A DNA stretch of 17,585 nucleotides. Source: Akkermansiaceae bacterium (lineage in GTDB: Bacteria > Verrucomicrobiota > Verrucomicrobiia > Verrucomicrobiales > Akkermansiaceae). The notes under the pieces are model-generated. The model was not told the origin of the DNA. It did not search any database and was given only the letters and a program-made list of their open reading frames with translations. Location: the NCBI GenBank assembly GCA_014379305.1, contig JACMMB010000263.1, forward strand, positions 1 to 17,585. The letters are read 5' to 3'. Of the stretch, positions 1 to 7,253 are shown one piece after another (the stretch's first letter is position 1; the number at the start of each line of letters is the position of its first letter). Position numbers and translations under genes: made by a program.

Positions 1-1353
1 CCGACGGTGGAGGAACGCGGGAAATTCCTGGCAGACGCCCGCCCGGAAAAGCGCGGGGCGCTGGTCGATGAGCTGCTGGGCCGCAAGGAATTCACCGAGA
101 TGTGGGTGATGAAATGGGCGGAACTCATGCAAATCAAAACCCTTCAGGGCCGAGTTTCCTATAAATCCGCTCTCAATTACTACCAATGGCTGCGCGAACG
201 CATCGCCAGGAACATGCCGTTCAATCAACTGGTAAAGGAACTTCTCGGCGCGAAGGGCGGCACGTTCTCCAGTCCCGCAACCAATTTCTATCAGATGGAG
301 GAAGACATCCTCAAGCTCACCGAAAACGTCGCCCAGGTCTTCATGGGCACGCGCATCCAGTGCGCCCAATGCCACAACCACCCCTTCGACCGCTGGACGA
401 TGGATGATTATTACCGTTTCGCGGCCTTCTTTGCGCAGGTGAAACGCAAGCCCGCCGAGGATCCGCGGGAACGTGTGGTATTCGATGGCGACGGCGAAGT
501 GCAGCACCCGGTGACCAAGCAAAACATGGAGCCGAAATTCCTCGGTGGCCCGCGCCCCGAGATAAAGGGGATCACGCGGCGGGAAGCGGTCGGCGAATGG
601 CTTGCCTCGCCGGAAAATCCATGGTTCGCGAAGAACGTGGTCAACGTCGTCTGGGATCATTATATGGGAGTCGGGATTGTCGATCCGGTCGATGATGTGC
701 GCGTTTCCAACCCGCCCTCCAATCCCGAGCTGCTGGACGAGCTCGCGCGGAAATTCGTGGCCTATGACTACGATTTCAAAAAGCTCGTGCGCGATATCTG
801 CACCTCGCGCACCTACCAGCTATCGACGGCGTCCAACGCGACCAATGAAACGGACACCCGCAACTTTTCCAAGGCGATGATCCGCCGCGTGCGTGCCGAA
901 GTGTTGCTGGATTCGATCTCCCAAGTGACGAAAACCTCGGAAAAATACAAGGGCCTGCCGAATGGCGCGCGCGCCGTGCAGATCGCCGATGGAAACACCA
1001 CCAACTACTTTCTCACCACCTTCGGGCGCGCCTCCCGGGCGACCGTGTGCTCCTGCGAGGTCAAGATGGAGCCTAACCTTTCGCAAGCCCTGCACCTGAT
1101 CAATGGCGAAACGGTCTATGACCGGATCAAGCAAGGCAAGGTCATCTCCGACATGATTGCTGAAAAAAAAGAACCCGATGCGATCATCGAGCATCTTTAC
1201 CTGATCAGCCTCAGCCGGGTGCCGACTTCGATGGAAAAGGAGAAACTCAGCGCTGCGGTGAAGGCGGCGATAGACGATAATGACCGACAGCAGATTCTCG
1301 AAGATATCTTCTGGGCCTTGCTGAACTCGAAAGAGTTCATTTTCAACCATTGA
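1..1353 (+). CDS. DUF1549/DUF1553 protein, 3' part (start lies before the window)
   Basis: The frame is already open at base 1 (Pro-Thr-Val-Glu-Glu), and the first residues read like the middle of a DUF1549 domain, so the true start is upstream. The visible ~450 residues hold the end of DUF1549, including a CAQCHNHPFDRW segment (bases about 361-395) with a c-type-heme-like CxxCH followed by HPF. DUF1553 follows, from about GITRREAVGEWLASPENPWF to the C-terminal W-LLNSKEF-F-NH, which is the usual end of this family. Full-length relatives are exported proteins of roughly 700-1000 residues, common in Planctomycetes and Verrucomicrobia and often with an N-terminal cytochrome-like PSCyt1 domain. 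Their biochemical role is not established. A DUF1501 gene often follows in the same direction; here the next gene is convergent. The stop TGA (1351-1353) directly abuts the stop of the opposite gene. Confidence 0.9.
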   Translation, partial: PTVEERGKFLADARPEKRGALVDELLGRKEFTEMWVMKWAELMQIKTLQGRVSYKSALNYYQWLRERIARNMPFNQLVKELLGAKGGTFSSPATNFYQMEEDILKLTENVAQVFMGTRIQCAQCHNHPFDRWTMDDYYRFAAFFAQVKRKPAEDPRERVVFDGDGEVQHPVTKQNMEPKFLGGPRPEIKGITRREAVGEWLASPENPWFAKNVVNVVWDHYMGVGIVDPVDDVRVSNPPSNPELLDELARKFVAYDYDFKKLVRDICTSRTYQLSTASNATNETDTRNFSKAMIRRVRAEVLLDSISQVTKTSEKYKGLPNGARAVQIADGNTTNYFLTTFGRASRATVCSCEVKMEPNLSQALHLINGETVYDRIKQGKVISDMIAEKKEPDAIIEHLYLISLSRVPTSMEKEKLSAAVKAAIDDNDRQQILEDIFWALLNSKEFIFNH

Positions 1354-3033
1354 TTACCGGTCAACCAGCACCTCATATCGGTATTGGATCAGCTTCTCCT
1401 CACCTGCGGGAAGCTTCACCGTCCATTCGAGCTTGCGGCGGGGATTGACACTATAGACGCCATCCGCGCGGAGCGATGATTTCGGTTCCAATTCCGCCTC
1501 CAGCAGCTTGCCGGAGAACTCGCATTTGATCGACATCGTCACTTCCTTGTTGCGGAAGTTCTCCACCGTGAGGAGTCCCTTGACAATGGTCTTCTGGAAA
1601 TCGTTCCCGGCGATGAAAACAATCGCCCGCTCGCCCTCTTCCTCGGTCTCGTTGGATTCGTGGCGGATGCTGAGTGCGCGGGTGATGGGAATGGTGGTTT
1701 CCTGGCCGGGATTGACCCATTCGGAAAGGCTTTGGCCACGGAATTTCCCTTGTTCCATCACGATTGCCGGTGCGGTAGTCATCGGAAACTTGAACGGATT
1801 GGTAAACCGGACCGCATCCCATGCCGGATTTTCCGCAGTCTGTTGGTTTTGATAGCGACCCCAGAAATCGCGTGGATCCGCCACCGTCCATTCCACCACC
1901 CGCTCGTATTTCGCGGTCGCAGCGGCCACCTCGAGCGACAGGCTGTCACCGGCCTTCATCGATTTTTTGCCAACGCTTTCATAGTGGATATCATCGCTGG
2001 CGTTGCCTTCCTCCGCGTTGGCGGGCAGCGCCATTACGGCCATGCCATCAGCAGCTCTGCTGGGGCTCATTGCCAGCTGGTTGGACAGGATTCCGCCGCC
2101 GCCACCACCGCCGGGGTTGCCGGATTGATCGAGCTGTTGGAAAAAAGCAGCCAGCGCCGTTCCCGGCCAGAGGGGTGAATCGACCGAGCCGAAGCGCACG
2201 TTCGGGTAGCCGGAAATGAGCTGGAGCTCGGTCTCCACCAGGTCGTTCATCTCGTTTTTGATCACCGCGCTCTGGCGGAGATTCAGCGTCGCCGGATCGG
2301 TGAGATCGAGCTGGTAGGAGGGCAGCCAGGCGAGGCCCTTGGTCAGGTAAGTGATGCGCACGACGCCGCCCTTGGCGGGAGCTTCGCGGACATCGAAGAG
2401 GAGGACCGCCTCTTCCGTTTGGCGGCTGGCCGGCTTGAAGGGGCCGTTGACCTGGATCGCGGTGATATCGGCTTGGGAAATGTAGCGGCGTTCGCCGCCT
2501 TCCTCTTCGATCACCAGGAAGCTGACGATGACCGAGCTTGGTGGCGGGGTCAGGGGGGTGGGCGAGGTCTGATTGCGATACCAGTAATAGGAGCCGTTGT
2601 TGGAATTGAGCGAACTGTAATCGGCGTTCCAGGTTTTCGAGGGCAGGGCGGTTGGGACCTCCCATACCCGCCCGGTGACGGTTGCCATGTCGCTGATGCT
2701 GTCTTTCCTCAGGGTGACGGTGACGTTTTTTCCGGCGAGGTCTTTTTGCAAATTGCCGGAAGCGACTTCGACATCGTCGGTTTTATCGATCATCCGGGTG
2801 GTGGATTGGACGGAAACGATGCCGTCGCTTTCCACCCACAGGGTGCCGTGCACGGCGCGGGGAACCTTGTCCCAAAGATACTGTCCCGGACCCTCGGCCG
2901 GAAAGCTGACGCGGACGACGGCGAGACCGTTTTTGAAGAGTCCAACGGAATCGAAGGTGGGCGTGATGACTTTTTCATCCGCAGCGAAGGCAGTGGAGGA
3001 GAGGGCGAGGAATAAGAGCAGGTTGGGTTTCAT
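1354..3033 (-). CDS. Exported DUF4139 domain protein
   Basis: Encodes 559 residues from ATG at 3033. An in-frame GTG at 3051 would add six residues, but the ATG gives a clean signal peptide, MKPNLLLFLALSSTAFA with cleavage before ADEK. The middle carries the family's hallmark region, ITYLTKGLAWLPSYQLDL (about residues 227-244), followed by LVETELQLISGYPNVRF. The C terminus ends in the typical LEWTVKLPAGEEKLIQYRYEV. These match DUF4139, a domain shared with MuiA-like proteins, predicted beta-rich and extracytoplasmic. A run of seven glycines (about residues 308-314) looks like a linker within the DUF4139 region. I do not see a clear N-terminal DUF4140. Function is unknown. The gene converges on the DUF1553 gene with no bases between the stop codons, so neither has room for its own terminator outside the other's coding sequence. 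Confidence 0.85.
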   Translation of the reverse strand: MKPNLLLFLALSSTAFAADEKVITPTFDSVGLFKNGLAVVRVSFPAEGPGQYLWDKVPRAVHGTLWVESDGIVSVQSTTRMIDKTDDVEVASGNLQKDLAGKNVTVTLRKDSISDMATVTGRVWEVPTALPSKTWNADYSSLNSNNGSYYWYRNQTSPTPLTPPPSSVIVSFLVIEEEGGERRYISQADITAIQVNGPFKPASRQTEEAVLLFDVREAPAKGGVVRITYLTKGLAWLPSYQLDLTDPATLNLRQSAVIKNEMNDLVETELQLISGYPNVRFGSVDSPLWPGTALAAFFQQLDQSGNPGGGGGGGILSNQLAMSPSRAADGMAVMALPANAEEGNASDDIHYESVGKKSMKAGDSLSLEVAAATAKYERVVEWTVADPRDFWGRYQNQQTAENPAWDAVRFTNPFKFPMTTAPAIVMEQGKFRGQSLSEWVNPGQETTIPITRALSIRHESNETEEEGERAIVFIAGNDFQKTIVKGLLTVENFRNKEVTMSIKCEFSGKLLEAELEPKSSLRADGVYSVNPRRKLEWTVKLPAGEEKLIQYRYEVLVDR

Positions 3034-3122
3034 TGCCTGGGACAATGACACTCACCACGGCGGATGTCTGTAAACGATTGGTAAAAGTTTGGGGTTACAG
3101 GGCGGGAAAGGGGTTTTCTCTT

Positions 3123-3190
3123 GGGACCTTTGTCCTCAAAGGTCCGTATCTACCGGCCGCCCCCTACGGACCTTTGAGGACAAAGGTCCC
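3123..3190. repeat. Perfect 26-bp inverted repeat with nested hairpins
   Basis: The left arm (3123-3148, starting GGGACCTTTGTCC) and the right arm (3165-3190) are exact reverse complements, separated by 16 bases (3149-3164). Each arm also folds on itself: GGACCTTTG, four bases, CAAAGGTCC. The element can therefore form one long 26-bp stem or two separate 9-bp hairpins. Outside the arms a GGGCGGG (about 3101-3107) can pair with CCCGCCC (3193-3199). There is no U-tract after the stem. It lies between the 5' end of the DUF4139 gene and the 3' end of hemL. The structure resembles REP/BIME-type intergenic repeats; that label is inference, as only one copy is in the window. Confidence 0.85.
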
Positions 3191-3209
3191 TGCCCGCCCA
3201 GTCAATAAT

Positions 3210-3232
3210 GGCGGATATCATCCGCCTTTTTT
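3210..3232. terminator. Hairpin at the hemL 3' end, possible terminator
   Basis: GGCGGAT-ATC-ATCCGCC (3210-3226) is a perfect 7-bp stem with a 3-base loop. Six T's follow on the plus strand (3227-3232) and ATTATT follows on the minus strand. It begins 16 bases past the hemL stop, so it probably ends hemL transcripts, although the better T-run faces the plus strand, where no gene ends nearby. It may work in both directions. Its minus-strand sequence differs by one base from the hairpin at 5436-5452. Confidence 0.6.
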
Positions 3233-3242
3233 GGCAGTGGAT

Positions 3243-4523
3243 CTAGATATGGGCGAGGGCTTCGGCGAAGACGGTGAGGGTGTCATCGAGGTCGGCTTCG
3301 GTGTGGGCGAGGGAGAGAAAGCCGGTTTCGTAGGGGGAGGGGGCGATGTAGACGCCGCGCTCGAGGCAGGCCCAGAAGAATTTTTTGAAGAGGTCGAGAT
3401 CCTGTTGCATGACGTCGGCGACGTTGATGATTTCCCGGTCGGTGAAGAAGAGGCAGAACATGGAGCCGGTGCGGTGGATGCGGTGGGGGATGCCTTTTTG
3501 CTCCATGAGGGCGCGCAGGCCGGTCTCAAAGTGGCGGCCGAGGATGTCGAGGCGGGCGAAGCCGGAGGTTTTTTCAAGTTCGCGGAGTTGGGCGAGGCCG
3601 GCGGCCATGGCGAGGGGGTTGCCGCTGAGGGTGCCGGCCTGGTAAACGGGGCCGAGGGGGGCGATCATGTCCATGATTTCGGCGCGCCCGCCGAAGGCGC
3701 CGACGGGGAGGCCGCCGCCGATGACTTTGCCGAAGCAGGAGAGATCGGGGCTGATGTTTTCGAGACCCTGGACGCCGGCTTTGCCGAGGCGGAAGCCGGT
3801 CATGACTTCGTCAAAGATGAGGAGGGCGCCGTATCGCCTGGTGATGGAGGCGAGGAGCTGGAGGTAGCCGGGTCCGGGGAAGATGAGGCCGGCGTTGGCG
3901 GGGTAGGACTCGACGATGATGGCGGCGATGAGTTCGCCTTTTTCCTGGAAAAGCGCGGTGAGGGCGGCGTGGTCGTTGTAGGGGAGGACGAGGGTTTTTT
4001 CGGCAAAGGCTCTGGGGACGCCGGCTGAATCCGGCTGGCCGTGGGTGAGTGCGCCGGAGCCTGCGGCGACGAGGAGGGAATCGGAATGGCCGTGGTAGCA
4101 GCCCTCGAATTTGACGATGAGATCGCGCCGGGTGAAGCCGCGGGCGAGGCGGATGGCGGACATGGTGGCCTCGGTGCCGGAGGAGGTCATGCGGACTTTT
4201 TCGACGGAGGGGACCCAGCCGCAGATGGTGCGGGCCATTTCGACTTCGAAGGGGTTGGGGATGCCGAAGGAGATGCCGTCTTTGGCGACTTCGTGGATGG
4301 TGTTGGTGATGACGGTGGGGGCGTGGCCGAGGATGTTCGGGCCCCAGGAGCCGATGTAGTCGATGTAGGTTTTCCCGTCGATATCGGTGATGCGGCAGCC
4401 TTTGGCACGGCGGATGAAGAAGGGCTCGCCGCCGACGTTGCGGAAGGCGCGGACGGGGGAATTGACGCCGCCGGGGATGTGCTGTTTGGCGACTTGGAAG
4501 AGTTTGCTGGAGAGGTTCGGCAT
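3243..4523 (-). CDS. hemL: Glutamate-1-semialdehyde 2,1-aminomutase
   Basis: Encodes 426 residues, the usual HemL length. The enzyme is a cytosolic PLP-dependent aminomutase that turns glutamate-1-semialdehyde into 5-aminolevulinate, the last step of the C5 route to tetrapyrroles. Visible landmarks are the N-terminal HIPGGVNSPVRAF; TSSGTEATMSAIRLAR, which binds the PLP phosphate; GCYHGHSD; FDEVMTGFR, with Asp238 contacting the PLP pyridine nitrogen; and CFGKVIGGGLPVGAFGG, with Lys266 as the Schiff-base lysine. PVYQAGTLSGNPLAM follows. Codons end mostly in C, so the plus strand here is very G-rich and carries long meaningless open frames. No clear ribosome site precedes the ATG (4521-4523). 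The gene diverges from the membrane protein gene across 99 bp. Confidence 0.97.
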   Translation of the reverse strand: MPNLSSKLFQVAKQHIPGGVNSPVRAFRNVGGEPFFIRRAKGCRITDIDGKTYIDYIGSWGPNILGHAPTVITNTIHEVAKDGISFGIPNPFEVEMARTICGWVPSVEKVRMTSSGTEATMSAIRLARGFTRRDLIVKFEGCYHGHSDSLLVAAGSGALTHGQPDSAGVPRAFAEKTLVLPYNDHAALTALFQEKGELIAAIIVESYPANAGLIFPGPGYLQLLASITRRYGALLIFDEVMTGFRLGKAGVQGLENISPDLSCFGKVIGGGLPVGAFGGRAEIMDMIAPLGPVYQAGTLSGNPLAMAAGLAQLRELEKTSGFARLDILGRHFETGLRALMEQKGIPHRIHRTGSMFCLFFTDREIINVADVMQQDLDLFKKFFWACLERGVYIAPSPYETGFLSLAHTEADLDDTLTVFAEALAHI

Positions 4524-4559
4524 GTGGAAGAGGCTGGCGGGTGGTTGTTTCCGAAGGGG

Positions 4560-4588
4560 AGAATAGAGCTTGGTTTAGGCTTTCACAA
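4560..4588 (-). promoter_or_regulatory. Possible sigma-70-like hemL promoter
   Basis: On the minus strand TTGTGA (plus 4583-4588) and TATTCT (plus 4560-4565) are separated by 17 bases. Each matches four of six consensus positions. The -10 box lies about 36 bases upstream of the hemL ATG, inside the 99-bp divergent gap. This rests on pattern match only. Confidence 0.3.
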
Positions 4589-4622
4589 GTGGCTGGAACC
4601 GTGTTTGGATGCGCGAAATTTC

Positions 4623-5426
4623 ATGAGTATCGAGACGTCGGAAGAGAAGAAGGTGGAGAAGAAGGCAGGTCAGGAGCATCCCTTGGCGAATATTCTGATC
4701 AATGTGTTGATTCCGGTTTTGGCGCTGAGCTACCTGAGCAAGGATCCGGCGATTCAGGAGATGCTGCACAAGGATGTGAAGCCGTGGCACATCGGGCCGC
4801 TGAAAGCGCTGCTGGTGGCGCTGGCGTTTCCGATCGGATACGGGATTTGGTTTTTCTGGAAAACGAAGAAGATGAATTTTTTCTCGGGGCTGGGTTTGTT
4901 CTCGGTGCTGTTGACGGGGGGGCTGACGTTGTTTCTCTGGAATAAGGATGGGACGGTGAAGGAGCATGCGGATGTGCTTTTCGGGCTCAAAGAGGCTTCG
5001 ATTCCGTTCGTGCTGGGGATTGCGATCATTGCCTCGCACTGGACGAAGAGTCCCTTGCTGCGGGTGTTTCTCTACAGCGATTCGTTGTTCGACATCATCA
5101 AGATCGAGAGCAAGGTGGCGGAGTTGGGAAAAGGCGTGGACTACCAGAAGGTTTTGCTGCGCGCGACGGTGTTGTTCGCGCTTTCGTTTTTCCTGAGTAC
5201 GTTGATGAACTTCGGGCTGGCGATGTATTTCCTCGGCGATCTGAACCACGCCGCACCGAACGCGAGGGAGCTCTACAATGAGCAGGTGGCGAAGGTGACG
5301 GGATGGGGCTTCGCGGTGATCGGGGTGCCGATCATGGCGTTCCTGTTTTTCACGCTGAGGAAGCTGTTGAAAGGCCTGAGAGGGATCACGGGCTTCAGCG
5401 ATGAAGAGCTGATGATGCCGAGATAA
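4623..5426 (+). CDS. Multi-pass membrane protein, VC0807/septation-protein-A-like
   Basis: Encodes 267 residues from ATG at 4623. The frame stays open far upstream only because that part is antisense to hemL. A charged N terminus rich in Glu and Lys (residues 1-20) precedes several hydrophobic segments: about 22-38 (ANILINVLIPVLALSYL), 60-79, 87-106, 126-138, one near 175-195 and one near 230-245. Most of the protein is thus integral to the inner membrane. The pattern of a Leu/Ile/Val-rich first helix, an AFPIGYGIWFF segment, SGLGLFSVLLTGG and an EASIPFVLGIAI segment recalls the poorly characterised VC0807 family, related to intracellular septation protein A (YciB). Function is unknown and the assignment is from memory of the family pattern. 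A hairpin follows the stop at 5436. Confidence 0.7.
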   Translation: MSIETSEEKKVEKKAGQEHPLANILINVLIPVLALSYLSKDPAIQEMLHKDVKPWHIGPLKALLVALAFPIGYGIWFFWKTKKMNFFSGLGLFSVLLTGGLTLFLWNKDGTVKEHADVLFGLKEASIPFVLGIAIIASHWTKSPLLRVFLYSDSLFDIIKIESKVAELGKGVDYQKVLLRATVLFALSFFLSTLMNFGLAMYFLGDLNHAAPNARELYNEQVAKVTGWGFAVIGVPIMAFLFFTLRKLLKGLRGITGFSDEELMMPR

Positions 5427-5435
5427 ATGAAAGAG

Positions 5436-5452
5436 GGCGGATGATGTCCGCC
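5436..5452. repeat. Short hairpin between convergent genes, near-copy of the one at 3210
   Basis: GGCGGATGATGTCCGCC forms a 6-bp stem, or 7 bp with one G-U pair. It sits in the 36-bp gap between the convergent membrane-protein and pterin-dehydratase genes. Compared with the minus strand of 3210-3226 (GGCGGATGATATCCGCC) it differs at one base, and both copies have the same orientation relative to the gene they follow. No T-run follows here, so a terminator role is less certain than membership in a small repeat family. Confidence 0.6.
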
Positions 5453-5462
5453 GCTCCACAGG

Positions 5463-5747
5463 TCAATCGACGAGGTTGTCGATGCGTTGGGCGAGCTGGA
5501 TGTCAAGGTCGGTGACGCCGCCGACATCGTGGGTGGTGAGCTTGAGGGTGATTTTGGTGTGCTTGATGTTGATATCGGGATGATGCTGGGCCTCTTCCGC
5601 GATCTCGCCGACATCGTTGACGAAGTCGATGCCGTCCGTGAATTCCTCGAACTCGACGGTGCGGGTGATGTAGGTTTTCTCAAAATCCCATTCCGGACAT
5701 TTTTTGAGGGCGATGGAAAGTTCTTCTTCTTCGAGCAATTCGGACAT
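5463..5747 (-). CDS. phhB: Pterin-4a-carbinolamine dehydratase
   Basis: Encodes 94 residues from ATG at 5747 (MSELLEEEEL), matching the ~95-residue family. An open extension upstream has no family similarity and is not counted. The enzyme dehydrates 4a-hydroxytetrahydrobiopterin, recycling the pterin cofactor of aromatic amino acid hydroxylases. The signature EEAQHHPDI (His55-His56-Pro57) and the later LTTHDVGGVTDLD with His73 form the known active-site histidine set. No phenylalanine hydroxylase gene is visible, so the physiological partner is unknown; in many bacteria without a hydroxylase this protein's role is unclear. The gene lies alone, converging on the membrane protein gene and divergent from the lipoprotein gene. 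There is no recognisable ribosome site; the bases before the ATG are pyrimidine-rich. Confidence 0.93.
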   Translation of the reverse strand: MSELLEEEELSIALKKCPEWDFEKTYITRTVEFEEFTDGIDFVNDVGEIAEEAQHHPDINIKHTKITLKLTTHDVGGVTDLDIQLAQRIDNLVD

Positions 5748-5913
5748 GGATGGAGGTGGTTTGATAATACGTTCGGACAAAGATTGGGGGCTTGGTTTCA
5801 GAGTTGGCAAGCCCGTCTTTGAAGTTTCTGAGAAATGCAGGGTAATTTTTTTTCCGCGAGCTTGGCAAGCTGTCTGGATATTGCAAAAGACTTGGAGTAT
5901 GAGAAATTGCAAA

Positions 5914-6366
5914 ATGAAAAAAATATTATTAGCAGCGGGCATGGGAGCGTTGGGTTTCTGGATGGTTTCATGCGCGCCATCGACGCCCGCTTACCGGATC
6001 AGCCAAAGACCGCAGGTGTTTGAGAATTTGAGCGGGAGGCAAAAGGGGCTTGTGGAGAACGGCGAAATTGAAAAAGGCATGGGCAAGGATGCGGTGCTGC
6101 TGGCGTGGGGCAGTCCTTCAAGCAGTGCGGAGGGATTCAGGTCGGGCAAAAGGATGGAGAGATGGGATTACGCGGGATCGACGCCGGTGGTCAGCAATCA
6201 CTTTTTCGGAGGCTACGGTTATGGGGCGTACGGGCCGTATCGATATTCCGGATTGGGCGGCGGTTTTGGTCCGGAGATTAGCTATGTTCCCTATCGTAAG
6301 AGTTCCGTTTGGTTCGTAGGGGGTCGGGTGGATGAGTGGGAAAAGCAGAGCGAGAGTTCTCTCTGA
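5914..6366 (+). CDS. Small lipoprotein with BamE/SmpA-like pattern
   Basis: Encodes 150 residues from ATG at 5914. An ATG five codons earlier (5899) has a GGAG only one base away, so I prefer 5914. The N terminus MKKILLAAGMGALGFWMVSC is a lipoprotein signal with Cys20 as the lipidated residue (lipobox MVSC), followed by APS. The body has GEIEKGMGKDAVLLAWGSPSS and later ERWDYAG. This matches the pattern of BamE/SmpA-type domains, in which a GM-x-x-x-V stretch precedes a W-G-x-P turn and a W-x-Y strand. A Gly/Tyr-rich stretch (GGYGYGAYGPYRYSGLGGG) follows, and the protein ends with a Trp-containing strand, SSVWFVGGRVDEW. Attachment to a membrane facing the periplasm is likely. The L,D-transpeptidase lipoprotein gene starts 53 bp downstream. 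The BamE link is pattern-based. Confidence 0.75.
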   Translation: MKKILLAAGMGALGFWMVSCAPSTPAYRISQRPQVFENLSGRQKGLVENGEIEKGMGKDAVLLAWGSPSSSAEGFRSGKRMERWDYAGSTPVVSNHFFGGYGYGAYGPYRYSGLGGGFGPEISYVPYRKSSVWFVGGRVDEWEKQSESSL

Positions 6367-6419
6367 GCGGGCTTGCATTTTTTCCGACCACCCATCAATT
6401 TGTTCCCAACTTAGACAAT

Positions 6420-7097
6420 ATGAGAACACAGAATATCTTGATGGCGGCGGCTGGAGCGGTGGTGGCAATGGGGTTTTCCTCATGTTCAATGAACAAGCCG
6501 GGGGGCGGGCTCAGCTCTTACCATAGCTATGACAGGCCGACGAAAATGCCGGGCAACCGGAGCGCGGTTAAGGTGAAGGTTTCGCTAAGCAAGCAGCGGG
6601 TTTATGTGATGGAAGGAAGTGAAATGCTGCTGGCAATGCCGGTCTCCGTGGGTGCTCCGGGAACTTCGACCCCATCCGGGTCGTTTCGGATTTTCAAGAA
6701 AGAGGCCAAGCATCGGGCCAATAGCCACGGCTATGCCTATAGCGGGAATCAGGTGAAGAAAACAATGTTGAGCGGCAAGCCGGGTGGCTGGTCATTCAAA
6801 GGAACGCCGATGCCTTATTGGTGCGAGTTCAAGCCGAATTACGGTTTCCATACCGGCTGGGTCAAACACACGCCGTGCACCCATGGTTGTATCAGGATGC
6901 ACGAAAACCTCTCACCCAAGTTTTACCAACTGGTGTCCGTCGGCACCCCGGTGAACATTTCCTACTCCCAGCCTGAAGATGAAAAATGGTCGAGCATGAG
7001 CTTGCCACCCGATGCGGGACCGCTGCCGGATTACAATCCAACGATGTATACCGGGGACGGTTATTTCTCCCAGCACAAGGCGCCGAAGTATAACTGA
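6420..7097 (+). CDS. L,D-transpeptidase (YkuD domain) lipoprotein
   Basis: Encodes 225 residues from ATG at 6420, the start that gives a lipoprotein signal: hydrophobic residues 8-18 and lipobox FSSC with Cys22. The YkuD domain runs from about VKVKVSLSKQRVYVME (residue 50) to VNISYSQP. It contains GAPGTSTPSGSFRI, the first catalytic-region histidine in YGFHTG (His144) and the active-site block CTHGCIRM, with His155, Gly156, nucleophile Cys157 and Arg159. The usual Ser before His-Gly-Cys is Thr. Such enzymes make 3-3 peptidoglycan cross-links or attach proteins to stem peptides in the periplasm; which applies here cannot be told. The C-terminal ~45 residues are Pro/Tyr-rich and lack a recognised domain. 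A strong terminator follows at 7124. Confidence 0.92.
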   Translation: MRTQNILMAAAGAVVAMGFSSCSMNKPGGGLSSYHSYDRPTKMPGNRSAVKVKVSLSKQRVYVMEGSEMLLAMPVSVGAPGTSTPSGSFRIFKKEAKHRANSHGYAYSGNQVKKTMLSGKPGGWSFKGTPMPYWCEFKPNYGFHTGWVKHTPCTHGCIRMHENLSPKFYQLVSVGTPVNISYSQPEDEKWSSMSLPPDAGPLPDYNPTMYTGDGYFSQHKAPKYN

Positions 7098-7123
7098 TTT
7101 TTATAAAAGGCAGGCTTTTCCAG

Positions 7124-7156
7124 CCGCGCTATTGCGATGATGGCGCGGTTTTTTTT
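7124..7156 (+). terminator. Rho-independent terminator after the L,D-transpeptidase gene
   Basis: CCGCGC (7124-7129) pairs with GCGCGG (7143-7148). The stem can extend inward through A-U and G-U pairs to a 3-base loop. Eight T's follow directly (7149-7156). It starts 26 bases past the L,D-transpeptidase stop and should end that transcript before the MYG1-like gene. Confidence 0.88.
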
Positions 7157-7253
7157 GTGCCGCCCGGCCGGTGGTTCCGTTGGGAGAGTATCCTGAAATT
7201 TATGGATTCATCTTGCATCGTTTCATGAATGACGGCCTTGTCTTGGAATAGTC

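Noticed and set aside
3033..4622. Long plus-strand open frames opposite hemL, Gly/Glu/Ala/Asp-rich, including an in-frame 194-codon extension of the VC0807-like gene.
   Set aside because: They mirror hemL's C-ending codons; the composition is low-complexity and no family resemblance is seen, while hemL on the other strand is certain.
4575..5459. Minus-strand 294-codon frame opposite the VC0807-like gene.
   Set aside because: Very rich in Arg, Gln and His with no domain pattern; the opposite strand encodes clear membrane helices.
5808..5872. TTGGCAAGC occurring twice upstream of the lipoprotein gene.
   Set aside because: Nine bases only, and neither copy has a fitting -10 box at 16-18 bases, so no promoter or operator can be supported.
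5748..5942. N-terminal 65-codon extension of the pterin dehydratase frame.
   Set aside because: The family is about 95 residues and begins at the ATG at 5747; the extension overlaps the region upstream of the divergent lipoprotein gene.
7205..7231. Tiny frame MNDGLVLE before the MYG1-like gene as a leader peptide.
   Set aside because: Eight codons without a ribosome site or attenuator hairpin; likely chance.
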